Positions 16,226 to 24,200 of a stretch of DNA of 43,806 nucleotides are shown piece after piece. The first letter of the stretch is position 1. Each line of letters opens with the position of its first letter. A model generated the notes under the pieces. The model ran no database searches. It saw only the letters and a program-made list of their open reading frames with translations, and had not been told where the DNA came from. The stretch spans positions 1 through 43,806 of the forward strand of contig JANQSF010000081.1 of assembly GCA_028284155.1 (NCBI GenBank), in the 5' to 3' direction. A program made the position numbers and the translations under genes. The stretch is from Phycisphaeraceae bacterium. Its GTDB lineage: Bacteria > Planctomycetota > Phycisphaerae > Phycisphaerales > Phycisphaeraceae.

Positions 16226-17344
16226 TCAATTCATTTCAAAGCGATCTAACAGCTCCTGCATTTCATTGAGCGGATCGACTGGGTTCTCGTGCAGGACAAC
16301 CCAGCCACATTCGGGATAGACGGCGTGACTTTCCAAATCCTGAGCCACGCCTATCAAGCCGCCAACCAACCGCATCTCGCACTCGGCGTTGCCCCAGACA
16401 ACTCTTAAGGGGGCGGTTGTCAAGCACGCCGGGTAGTGGCCGATTCCTGTTCCTGGTGGGTCGTCTCCTGTTCGTTTCTTGGCAAGTTCCGCATCGATGA
16501 CCAAGTTCCGATCCCAGTTCTTCATGTACGGGTTCTTGTAGAGTTGGCCACCTTCTCCTTTGAGGTACGGGAAGAAAACGTTTGCCCAACCCGTTAACAC
16601 AGCCGGTCCTGAACCGCTGCGATACCTGAATATCGACTGCCAGAATTCTGTATCGATGTTGTTCTGCTTCGCTTCGACAAATTGGGCCAGAATTGGATCA
16701 AGTTGTTCGATCCATTCTTCTAATCCGTAGTCCACAAACGCCTGCGCTCGTTCGCGAATCTGAGTCCAATCACTTACGGTCCCTGAAAGCGTTATTGTTG
16801 GAATGCCGCATCCCGCCATCAAGACATACTCAAAGTAGGCTTTGAATGTGTCCATCGCCATCAGGTTCGATACGGCTCTCTCCGTGGGCCCCGTAGTACT
16901 AAAATCGGCTCGCACCAAGGATGCGAGTCCGCCGGTTCGATCATCGAGCAACTCGTTAAAGGTCTCGAACACTTCAGGCCAAGGGTTGGCGCGGCCGGGA
17001 AGGAAATCGGGCCTACTAACAGTCAACACTTCTTTGCCAGAGTGTGAAACGAATCGATGCCTAAGCTCTTCTGCGTTCTCGTTCACATGGATCGCAAATG
17101 ATCTGGCAAGCGTGATCCAGATCATGTCAGGTGACAATCGCAGCGGATGGTGGTCATAAAAGGAAAAGCACAGCGCCGATAGCAACGCATGGTTCTTGTT
17201 ACAGGCGACCATCCGAGCACGCGGTTCCCAACTCGCTTCGATGCGTCGGCGAAATGCCTTGCGCAATTCGCGGCTGTAATCAACAGCCTCCCGTATTGGC
17301 CCTTGCCTAACTCTCGTCGTTACGTCGAACGTAGTGTCGGGCAT
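16226..17344 (-). CDS. DUF4419 domain protein
   Basis: The 372-residue length and segments such as SALCFSFYDHHPLRLSPDMIW, LTGWANVFFPYLKG, and FVSHSGKEVL match the DUF4419 family, a broadly scattered group of unknown function found in bacteria and fungi. No signal peptide or membrane helix is visible. The ATG at 17344 gives the expected N terminus. Base composition looks visibly lower in GC than in the neighbouring genes, and the codon choice is less biased toward G/C in third position, so it may be a recently gained gene. It is followed by the frameshifted small gene and preceded by the SppA gene, all on the minus strand. Function is unknown. Confidence 0.82.
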   Translation of the reverse strand: MPDTTFDVTTRVRQGPIREAVDYSRELRKAFRRRIEASWEPRARMVACNKNHALLSALCFSFYDHHPLRLSPDMIWITLARSFAIHVNENAEELRHRFVSHSGKEVLTVSRPDFLPGRANPWPEVFETFNELLDDRTGGLASLVRADFSTTGPTERAVSNLMAMDTFKAYFEYVLMAGCGIPTITLSGTVSDWTQIRERAQAFVDYGLEEWIEQLDPILAQFVEAKQNNIDTEFWQSIFRYRSGSGPAVLTGWANVFFPYLKGEGGQLYKNPYMKNWDRNLVIDAELAKKRTGDDPPGTGIGHYPACLTTAPLRVVWGNAECEMRLVGGLIGVAQDLESHAVYPECGWVVLHENPVDPLNEMQELLDRFEMN

Positions 17345-17399
17345 TCTGGACTACTCGTCATGTGTGCGAGTGTTTGAGTCCGCCACCGATGGGATCACA

Positions 17400-19307
17400 C
17401 TACTCAACCGTCACCACCGTCGGCATCAGCGTCAGCGCCGGCTCGTTGCGCAGGAGCATCAGGCCGTTGAGTGTGTTCTGCGTGGCGTTCCACTTCTGTT
17501 CGCCCAGTGCCGCGCGGGCGGCACGCAGCAGGGCTGATTGGTCAGCCGTGAACGCGGCCAGTGGCGATTGCGCGCCGACCGGCGCTTGCAGGCTCATCAT
17601 CTGGTCGAGCATGTCGGCGAAGCTGGGCGGGCGGGGCAGGGTGACCACGTCGTACTTGCCCGCTTCCAGGCCGGTCCGTGCGGCCATATCGCCCAGGGCC
17701 GCGTCGACACCGCCGAGTTGATCGACCAGGCCGTTGGCGATCGCCTGCTGCCCGGTGAACAGTCGTCCCTGCGCGACCTTGGCGATGTCGGTCACGCGGT
17801 TGCCGCGGCCCTGCATGACGCGGTCGGTGAACTGGTCGTAGATGCGTTCCATCGCCGCGCGGACGAGCTTGCGTTGCTCGGGTGTGAACGGCTCGACGCT
17901 GTTGAACATGTCGCCCAGCGGGCCCCGGCTGCGTCGCGTGATGCCGATGTCGAGCATCTTGTACGTGCCGCCCATCGTGATCTTGCCGCCGACCACGCCG
18001 ATCGAGCCGACGATCGTCTGCGGCGAGGCGTAGATCGTCTGCCCCGCGCAGGCCAGGTAATAACCGCCCGACGCGGCGAGTGGGCCGAGGCTGACGTAGA
18101 CCGGCTTGGTCTTGCGCAGTTCGGTGATCGCCTGCCACATCACCTCGCTGGCCAGGGCGCTGCCGCCCGGGCTGTTGATGCGGATCACGACGCCTTTGAC
18201 CAGCGGGTTGTCGCGGCATTCCTTCAGAGCCTTGTTGAACGTCTTGCTGCCGACGGTCTGGCCACCGAACAGGCCGCCGCCGCTACTCTTGCCGCTCATG
18301 ATCGCGCCGTTGGCGTAGACCAATGCGATCGAATCACGACGCACGCTCGGCGGCGGCGGGGCGAGCAACATCTGGAACATCGCAAACGGGTTGTTTGCGT
18401 TGAGCGATTGCTGCGACTTGCCGAACGACGTGTCCCAGACAAAGCCCTTGCCGAAGATGCGCTCGGTCACTTTCGTCAGGTTGCGGTCGACGACCTTATC
18501 GACCAGGCCGCGCTTGACGTAGTCGGCGTCGGACATCGTCCACGACTCCGCCATCGCCTTCTCGACGTCTTTCTTGTCCAGGCCGCGCGACCGGGCGATG
18601 CGTGTCAGCACCTGGTCGTACATGTCGTCGAGCAGGTTGTCGAAGTTCTCGCTCCACTCCTTGCCCGCGTTCTTGAGCGTGAGCTGGTCGGCTGCGCCCT
18701 TGTACTTGCCGACCTGAACCATGTCGGCCTTCATGCCGATCTTGGCGAGCAAACCGGCTAGGTACATTTCCTCGCCGCCGATGCCGGTCATCTCGATCAT
18801 GCCCTTCTTCTGGAGCAGGATCTGACTGGCGGAGCAAGCCATCATGTATGTGCCCAGCGAGTACGCCTCGGCGAAGACGACGACCTTCTTCCCCGCGACC
18901 TTGCACGACTTGATCGCCTGGTCGAGTTCGTAGATCTGCGATTGGCTCAGCGCCGCGCCGTCCAGCCGAATGACCAGCCCGCGGTAGGCGGGGTTGTCAG
19001 CCACGAGCTGGATCTTGGCGATCGTCCCGCGCAGCGTGGTCGGGCCACCCGAGCCCCCCAGCGCACCGAACGACATCGGCGCCGGGCCGTCCATCAGCGA
19101 GCCGGACAGTTCGAGCCAGCCGACTTTGTCGGGTGACGGCTTGGCCTTGTCGGCGATGTCAGCCACGGCCTGCTTGGCGGCTTCGACCGGGTCGGCTGCG
19201 TCGGCCTTGGCGTCGTCCTTGTCCTGAGCCGGCGCGGCCAACGGGCAGGCGGCGATCAGCAGGGCGGCGGCCAGCGTCCAGAACGTCTTGCGGAAAGTCA
19301 GCGTCAT
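17400..19307 (-). CDS. sppA: Signal peptide peptidase SppA, long form
   Basis: A 635-residue tandem S49 (67 kDa-type) protease that degrades cleaved signal peptides in the membrane or envelope. A signal peptide or anchor spans ~5-28 (TFWTLAAALLIAACPLAAPA). The first S49 half includes VGKYKGAAD with the general-base lysine at about residue 203. The second half has SPGGSALASEVMW, then the nucleophile serine near 413 in SLGPLAASGGYYLA. These match the Lys209/Ser409 spacing of E. coli SppA. The linker before the first half carries an Asp/Ala-rich run. A strong AAGGAG ribosome-binding site lies just ahead of the ATG at 19307. It is transcribed toward the DUF4419 gene, 55 bases away. Confidence 0.92.
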   Translation of the reverse strand: MTLTFRKTFWTLAAALLIAACPLAAPAQDKDDAKADAADPVEAAKQAVADIADKAKPSPDKVGWLELSGSLMDGPAPMSFGALGGSGGPTTLRGTIAKIQLVADNPAYRGLVIRLDGAALSQSQIYELDQAIKSCKVAGKKVVVFAEAYSLGTYMMACSASQILLQKKGMIEMTGIGGEEMYLAGLLAKIGMKADMVQVGKYKGAADQLTLKNAGKEWSENFDNLLDDMYDQVLTRIARSRGLDKKDVEKAMAESWTMSDADYVKRGLVDKVVDRNLTKVTERIFGKGFVWDTSFGKSQQSLNANNPFAMFQMLLAPPPPSVRRDSIALVYANGAIMSGKSSGGGLFGGQTVGSKTFNKALKECRDNPLVKGVVIRINSPGGSALASEVMWQAITELRKTKPVYVSLGPLAASGGYYLACAGQTIYASPQTIVGSIGVVGGKITMGGTYKMLDIGITRRSRGPLGDMFNSVEPFTPEQRKLVRAAMERIYDQFTDRVMQGRGNRVTDIAKVAQGRLFTGQQAIANGLVDQLGGVDAALGDMAARTGLEAGKYDVVTLPRPPSFADMLDQMMSLQAPVGAQSPLAAFTADQSALLRAARAALGEQKWNATQNTLNGLMLLRNEPALTLMPTVVTVE

Positions 19308-19999
19308 CGTCGGCTCCTTAATTAGGCCTGTCAGGTCGTTGCGGAAGGCTACAGGTTAAGCGATCGGCGGTTGCGATAACCAAGCTTAGCCGAGGCCGGT
19401 GTGGCAAGGGTCGCGCGTCGTGGCCGGGCGTTGGCGACATTGCGAAAGTCGGTGCTGACCGCGGCTCCACGCCGCGCCGCGCACGCTCAACGTGGCGGGT
19501 TTGGCGGGGTTCCTCTTCCCCAAGGGGGACGATTACCGAGTTTAAGCCATTGTCTGGCATGATTTTGCGTGTTCCCTTGTCGCGTGTCACCCCGACAGGG
19601 TGAACCCGTTTCACGGCGTGCCAGGGCTGATCCGGTGGCGGCCTGACACAGGCCTGACACCCAACCTGACACGGTTGCCGGCAGGCCGCGCGGCGGGATT
19701 GGCGGGGCCAGCAGGGCGGCGGTCGGGGCGCAGCGACCGCGCGAAAACGACGCCGCTGCGAGCCAGAGGTGGGGCGTTGGTCGAGAGTCACGTACGGGTG
19801 TGCGCGGCGCGGGGTGTGCGCACGATGTCAATGCGCGTAAGGCATGACGGGCCGTGAACGCGGTTTTGTCGTCAGGGCTGGATTGACGTTTGGGGCGCGT
19901 TTGTGCGGGCCCGTTCAGCCGCGTCGCTTGCGACGCGATTCGGGGCGCTTTGAAAACCGGACGCGCGGAGCAAGCTCCGCGGCTAAACGGAGGGCCGCC
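19308..19999. other. 692-base gap without a supported gene
   Basis: No convincing protein or known RNA was seen. Three CCTGACAC words lie close together at about 19643-19673. There is a 6-bp hairpin TCACCC-CGACA-GGGTGA at about 19588-19604. A perfect 8-bp hairpin CGCGGAGC-AA-GCTCCGCG lies at 19964-19981, followed by GCTAAACGG. The last is of a type (GCGGAGCAAGCTCCGCGGCTAAA) that recurs widely as an interspersed palindrome in planctomycete-like genomes. The promoter of sppA should lie in the first ~80 bases. Confidence 0.6.
19964..19988. repeat. Short GCTCCGCGG palindrome, family J
   Basis: CGCGGAGC at 19964-19971 pairs perfectly with GCTCCGCG at 19974-19981 across two bases, followed by GCTAAAC. 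It lies just past the 3' end of the TIM-barrel gene and could double as its transcription end on the minus strand. Confidence 0.6.
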
Positions 20000-20905
20000 T
20001 CAAATCAACCCGCGCAGCCTTTCGACATACCGCGGGATCGCCTTGTACGGGTCTTCCGCCGCCTCATACTCCAGCACGACGAAACCGCTGTAGCCGCCGT
20101 CGCGCAGGATGTTAATCACGCGTTTGAGGTCGGCCGGCTGCTTCGGTTGGCCGGCTGGGCGGATATCGACCTTGATCTGTGCGTTGATCGAGTACGGCGC
20201 GATCGAAGCCATGTCTTTGTACGGGTCGGCTGAATGGAAGTTGCCCGAGTCGAAGTTCACGCCGAAGTGGGGGGACTTGACGGCCTTGACGATCTTCATC
20301 ATCGGGTCGATGCGTGTTGTGAAGTCGTGGTTCTCCAGGGCGAGTTTCACGCCGACCTTGCCGGCCTCGTCGGAAAGCTCTTCGAGCACGGGCACGCAGC
20401 GCTTGATCGCTTCGTCGTCGGTAACGCCCTTGGCGGGTCGGCCGGCGAAGACGCGGATGACCGGCGCGCCGAGGCGTGCGTAGTGCTTGATCCATGCGCG
20501 CGTGTGCGCCTTTTGTTTCTCCAGCGCGTCGCCCGTACCCGTGAAATTGTTGCCGATCGCTCCCCCGGAAATGATCAAGCCCGCGTCCTTGCAACGCTTC
20601 TTCAGTCGATCGAGGTAAGGCTCGGTCACCGGGTTGGGGAAGAAGTATGACGTCAGCTCCGTGCCGTCGAGTTTGAGCGTCTTGCAGTAATCGACGAACC
20701 CCTCCATGTTCAACGCGCCCTTCGAGCCGGGCTTGGCCCGCAGTTGGTTCCGCATCGAGTAGGCGGCCAGGCTCAACTGCATCGACTGCTTGCCCGACCG
20801 CTTGATCGGCTCGATTGCCAGCGCGGCGGGGCAGGCGGCCGCAAGGGTCGTGGCGGCTGACGTGGCGAGGAAGCGACGGCGGGTGAAGGTGGGGGATTTG
20901 GGCAT
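20000..20905 (-). CDS. Secreted sugar phosphate isomerase/epimerase-like TIM barrel
   Basis: The 301-residue protein has an RR-type (Tat) signal peptide: TRRRFLATSAATTLAAACPAALA at ~8-30. It shares no close sequence with the barrel at 15093 but belongs to the same fold class: LSLAAYSMRNQL, LKLDGTELTSYFFP, GAPVIRVFAGRPAKG, GVKLALENHDF (with a likely metal-binding Glu), FGVNFDSGNFHSADPY, and a terminal FVVLEYEAAEDPYKAI. The Tat signal suggests export after folding, possibly with a metal bound, so it probably acts in the periplasm on a sugar. The start at 20905 is fixed by the signal. It is divergent from the Gfo/Idh/MocA gene, with a 35-bp inverted repeat between them; the pair suggests a shared sugar pathway. 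Confidence 0.84.
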   Translation of the reverse strand: MPKSPTFTRRRFLATSAATTLAAACPAALAIEPIKRSGKQSMQLSLAAYSMRNQLRAKPGSKGALNMEGFVDYCKTLKLDGTELTSYFFPNPVTEPYLDRLKKRCKDAGLIISGGAIGNNFTGTGDALEKQKAHTRAWIKHYARLGAPVIRVFAGRPAKGVTDDEAIKRCVPVLEELSDEAGKVGVKLALENHDFTTRIDPMMKIVKAVKSPHFGVNFDSGNFHSADPYKDMASIAPYSINAQIKVDIRPAGQPKQPADLKRVINILRDGGYSGFVVLEYEAAEDPYKAIPRYVERLRGLI

Positions 20906-20953
20906 CCAAAGTCTCGATGTAAGTCAATCAACAACGGATCAAATCGTAATCGT

Positions 20954-21038
20954 CATCGTACTCGTGCTCGTACTCGTCATCGTAATCGATTCAGAAGCGC
21001 TGCCGATTACGATGACGAGTACGAGCACGAGTACGATG
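20954..21038. repeat. 35-bp perfect inverted repeat of TCGTAC/TCATCG units, family E
   Basis: CATCGTACTCGTGCTCG... at 20954-20988 is the exact reverse complement of 21004-21038, with a 15-base loop. The arm is built from 6-base quasi-repeats (TCGTAC, TCGTGC, TCATCG, TAATCG). It lies between the divergent TIM-barrel and Gfo/Idh/MocA genes, so it sits between two promoters and could form a cruciform or affect both. It is outside the final coding frames. Confidence 0.92.
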
Positions 21039-21128
21039 GCAAACCCTGCAAGCCCCGCACATCGCTGGCTCGTGTCCCGTATGATAACGGCTCACCCACA
21101 CCCCATGCCCCAACGAAAAGAGTGTGTC

Positions 21129-22526
21129 ATGCCTCAGTCCGACTCTATCCGCCGCCCCTCCCCCGGACCTTCCCGCCGACGATTCCTGACCACGGCTGGC
21201 GCTTTCGCCGTGACGTCGGCCATGCCGTCGTACGTGCTGTCGCAATCGCCGAACGAGACGTTGAACGTCGCGTGCGTGGGCGTGGGCGGCCGCGGGCGGG
21301 GCGATCTGGACGGCGTGATGAGCCAGAACATCGTGGCGATCTGCGACGTGGATGAACGCAACCTCGGCAGCGCGATGGCGCGGATCGGCAAGGCCAAAGG
21401 CAGCAACGCCAACACGAAGACGTTCAGCGACTACCGCAAGATGTTCGACCAAATGCACAAGGACATCGACGCGGTGGTCGTCGCGACACCGGACCATTCG
21501 CACGGCTCGATCAGCGCCACAGCCATGCTGCTCGGCAAGCACTGCTACACCGAGAAGCCACTGGCGCACAATGTGTACGAATGCCGGATCCTGCAAGCCC
21601 TCGGCGCGAAACAAAAGGTCGCGACGCAGATGGGCACGCAGATCCACGCCGGCGACAATTACCGCCGCGTCGTGGAGCTGATCAAGACCGGCGCGATCGG
21701 CAACGTGTTCGAGGCGCACGTCTGGGTCGGCAAGAGCTGGTCGAACGGCCGAAAGCCGAGCAAGGCGCACCCCGTGCCCAAGAACCTGGACTGGGACCTG
21801 TGGACCGACGTGGCGGAGATGTACCCGTACGCGCCGGGCGTTTACCACCCGGGCAATTGGCGGAAGTTCTGGAACTTCGGCACCGGCACGCTGGGCGACA
21901 TGGCCTGCCACTACATGGACGTCGTCTACTGGGCGCTCGACCTGCACCTGTCGCCGCCGCGGAACATCTGGGCGGATGCGAAGGACGCGCCGCACCCGGT
22001 CGGCACGCCGCATGCCTTGGCCTCCAACCTGCTGTTCCCGCCGCTGGGCAAGCGCTCGGCCGTGACCGTGCGCTGGTACGACGGCGGGCGGAAGCCGGAC
22101 ATCGTGAACCAGGGCGATGTGAAGCTCGGCGGCAACGCGGCCAAGTGGGGCTCGGGCGTGCTGTTCGTCGGCGACCAGGGCATGCTGCTGTGCGACTACG
22201 GCCGACGCCACCTGCTGCCCGAGGAGAAGTTCAAGGACTACAAGCCGCCCGCGCAGTGGATCGACAACTCGATCGGCCACCACAACGAGTGGATCAAGGC
22301 CTGCAAGGACGGCTCAAAAACGACCTGCAACTTCGCGTACTCCGGCCAACTCTCCGAAGCCGTCGTGCTCGGCAATGTCTCGTACCGCGCGGGTAAGAAG
22401 TTGGCCTGGGACGCCAAGCGGATGAGCACGGGCGACAAGACCACCGACCGGACACTCGTCCGCCGCGAGTACCGCAAAGGCACAGCCGGCGTGTTCGACG
22501 ACGCGGAGGCGATGTTGGGGTGGTGA
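21129..22526 (+). CDS. Secreted Gfo/Idh/MocA family oxidoreductase
   Basis: A 465-residue protein with an RR (Tat) signal: RRRFLTTAGAFAVTSAMPSYVL at ~16-38. A Rossmann domain follows: VACVGVGGRGRGDLDGV and VAICDVDERN, with VVVATPDHSHG. TEKPLAHNVYECRIL holds the EKP motif whose lysine is the usual catalytic base in this family. The C-terminal domain carries GTLGDMACHYMDVVYWALDLH. Such proteins oxidise or rearrange sugars using a bound NAD(P); the cofactor is typically held during export, which fits Tat. The ATG at 21129 is preferred; an in-frame ATG at 21105 lies just upstream and the longer frame would translate the palindrome. It is probably part of a glycan-degrading set with the adjacent isomerase and sulfatase. 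Substrate not known. Confidence 0.9.
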   Translation: MPQSDSIRRPSPGPSRRRFLTTAGAFAVTSAMPSYVLSQSPNETLNVACVGVGGRGRGDLDGVMSQNIVAICDVDERNLGSAMARIGKAKGSNANTKTFSDYRKMFDQMHKDIDAVVVATPDHSHGSISATAMLLGKHCYTEKPLAHNVYECRILQALGAKQKVATQMGTQIHAGDNYRRVVELIKTGAIGNVFEAHVWVGKSWSNGRKPSKAHPVPKNLDWDLWTDVAEMYPYAPGVYHPGNWRKFWNFGTGTLGDMACHYMDVVYWALDLHLSPPRNIWADAKDAPHPVGTPHALASNLLFPPLGKRSAVTVRWYDGGRKPDIVNQGDVKLGGNAAKWGSGVLFVGDQGMLLCDYGRRHLLPEEKFKDYKPPAQWIDNSIGHHNEWIKACKDGSKTTCNFAYSGQLSEAVVLGNVSYRAGKKLAWDAKRMSTGDKTTDRTLVRREYRKGTAGVFDDAEAMLGW

Positions 22527-22544
22527 GTGGGGTTTGGGGTGGCT

Positions 22545-22568
22545 GGGGTCTGGGCTCGGGCAGACCCC
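22545..22568 (+). terminator. Hairpin after the oxidoreductase gene
   Basis: GGGGTCTG at 22545-22552 pairs perfectly with CAGACCCC at 22561-22568 across GGCTCGGG, 18 bases after the stop codon. The stem is GC-rich and well placed to end transcription, but no T-run follows, so it is only a possible terminator. It could also be another interspersed palindrome. Confidence 0.4.
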
Positions 22569-22631
22569 GGACCGCTTCGTCTTGATCAACACATTCAATC
22601 GAGTGCTCGGTCGATACTGCACGCAGACGCC

Positions 22632-22655
22632 GTGGTTGATCCGAGCATCAACCAC
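22632..22655. promoter_or_regulatory. 9-bp perfect inverted repeat upstream of the sulfatase gene
   Basis: GTGGTTGAT at 22632-22640 pairs with ATCAACCAC at 22647-22655, separated by CCGAGC. It lies about 30 bases before the GTG start of the sulfatase. Such a dyad could be a regulator site or a 5' mRNA hairpin; no ligand or regulator is visible. Confidence 0.35.
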
Positions 22656-22685
22656 AGCCACCCAAACTGATCGGAGCAACACGTC

Positions 22686-24110
22686 GTGGTGAATGCACGA
22701 AATGTTCGCCAGTTGGGCGTCGCCGTTTTGTTGTGCGCGTTGAGTGGAGCATCGGCCGCGCCCAATCTCCTGATCATCCAGACCGATGAGCACAACTTCC
22801 GCACGCTCGGGTGTTACGGCGGGACGGTGCTCAAAACGCCGAACATCGATTGGCTGGCCAAGAACGGCGCGGTGTGCACGAGTTTTTATGCGACGACGCC
22901 CGTGTGCTCGCCGTCGCGGGCGTCGTTCATGACCGGGCGGTACCCGCAGCACACCGACGTGATCACGAACAACATCCCCATGCGCGGCGATTTGGTCACG
23001 TTCGCGCAGGTACTCAAACGCAACGGCTACGCGACGGGCTACGCGGGCAAATGGCACCTGGACGGCACAGCCAAGCCGGGCTGGGCGCCTAAGCGCAAGT
23101 TCGGGTTCGATGACAACCGGTTCATGTTCAACCGCGGTCACTGGAAAAAGTTTGAGGACACACCCAAAGGCCCGCGCGTCGCGGCGCGGAAAAACGGCAA
23201 GCCGACATACGCCGTGGACGGGGCCGACGCGAAGAGTTTCAGCACCGATTGGCTGACCGACAAGGCGATCGGTTTCATCAAGCAGAACAAGGGCAAGCCT
23301 TGGTGTTACATGGTCGCGCTGCCCGACCCGCACGGGCCGAACACCGTGCGCAAGCCGTATGACACGATGTTCGCCGGCCGGAAGTTGCCGATCCCCGCGA
23401 CGCTGCACAAGTCGCCGGCCCAGACACCCGCGTGGGCGATGATGGAGCGGAAGATCAACCCGGCTGTGCTGTCGCGGCTCATGGCCCCGTACTACGGCAT
23501 GGTCCGCTGCATCGACGACAACGTCGGCCGACTGCTCGACACGCTGCGGGCGCAGGGCGAACTGGACAACACGGTGATCGTCTTCACGTCCGACCACGGC
23601 GACCTCTGCGGCGAGCACGGCCGACTCAACAAGGGCGTGCCGTACGAAGGCTCAGCCCGCATCCCGTTCGTCATCTACTACAAGGGCCGAATTCGCGCGG
23701 GCAGGCGTGTCGGCGAGGCGCTCAGTTGCATCGACTTCATGCCGACCGTCCTCGCGTTGATGGACGTCAAGAGTGATGTGAAGGTTGACGGCCGCGACGC
23801 GTCCGCCCTCATCGCCGGCGACGCGTTAACCGACTGGAACGACCTCGCCTTCCTGCGCGGCACGGGCGAGCAGGGCTGGCTGTGCGCCGTCAGCGACGAC
23901 CTGAAACTGGTCTACTCCGGCAAGGACAAGCCCTGGCTGTTTGACCTGAAGCGCGACGAGAACGAGGTCAACAACTACTTCAACGACCCGAAATACCAAG
24001 ACCACGTCAAACGCATGACCCGCGCGCTGCTCGCGTACGCCGAGCAGCAGAAAGACACTTCGATCCAGAACGCGCAGATCAAGCGGCAGGTCGAGGCGGC
24101 GTTGAAGTAG
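22686..24110 (+). CDS. Secreted Cys-type sulfatase
   Basis: A 474-residue protein that hydrolyses sulfate esters. The start is GTG at 22686 (or GTG at 22689), with GGAG about 14 bases ahead. The signal peptide is VRQLGVAVLLCALSGASA at ~7-24. PNLLIIQTDEHN is the metal-binding opening strand, and PVCSPSRASFMTGRYP carries the C-x-P-S-R motif, with Cys74 to be matured to formylglycine by an anaerobic or aerobic maturase not seen here. GYAGKWHLDG and FTSDHGDLCGEHG supply further active-site ligands. The C-terminal lobe ends with the usual short sheet. Planctomycetes hold many such sulfatases for sulfated algal polysaccharides; the substrate is not predictable. It sits next to the oxidoreductase, which supports a joint glycan function. 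Confidence 0.93.
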   Translation: MVNARNVRQLGVAVLLCALSGASAAPNLLIIQTDEHNFRTLGCYGGTVLKTPNIDWLAKNGAVCTSFYATTPVCSPSRASFMTGRYPQHTDVITNNIPMRGDLVTFAQVLKRNGYATGYAGKWHLDGTAKPGWAPKRKFGFDDNRFMFNRGHWKKFEDTPKGPRVAARKNGKPTYAVDGADAKSFSTDWLTDKAIGFIKQNKGKPWCYMVALPDPHGPNTVRKPYDTMFAGRKLPIPATLHKSPAQTPAWAMMERKINPAVLSRLMAPYYGMVRCIDDNVGRLLDTLRAQGELDNTVIVFTSDHGDLCGEHGRLNKGVPYEGSARIPFVIYYKGRIRAGRRVGEALSCIDFMPTVLALMDVKSDVKVDGRDASALIAGDALTDWNDLAFLRGTGEQGWLCAVSDDLKLVYSGKDKPWLFDLKRDENEVNNYFNDPKYQDHVKRMTRALLAYAEQQKDTSIQNAQIKRQVEAALK

Positions 24111-24200
24111 GCGTCGCATTCGAGCCAGCATTATCGACTTTGCGATTCGGTCATTCGCATCTGGCGTTCTCGCCACGAACGACCGATTATCCTTTAGGTG

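Noticed and set aside
17538..18761. 407-residue plus-strand frame inside sppA
   Set aside because: Composition (His/Arg/Val/Ala) is typical of an antisense shadow, and SppA on the other strand has all catalytic residues.
19640..19680. CRISPR-like direct repeats CCTGACAC
   Set aside because: Units are only 8 bases, spacing is irregular and small, and no cas gene is present.
20790..21128. Extended N terminus of the Gfo/Idh/MocA protein
   Set aside because: The extension translates the 35-bp palindrome and part of the opposite gene; the RR signal peptide requires a start near 21129.
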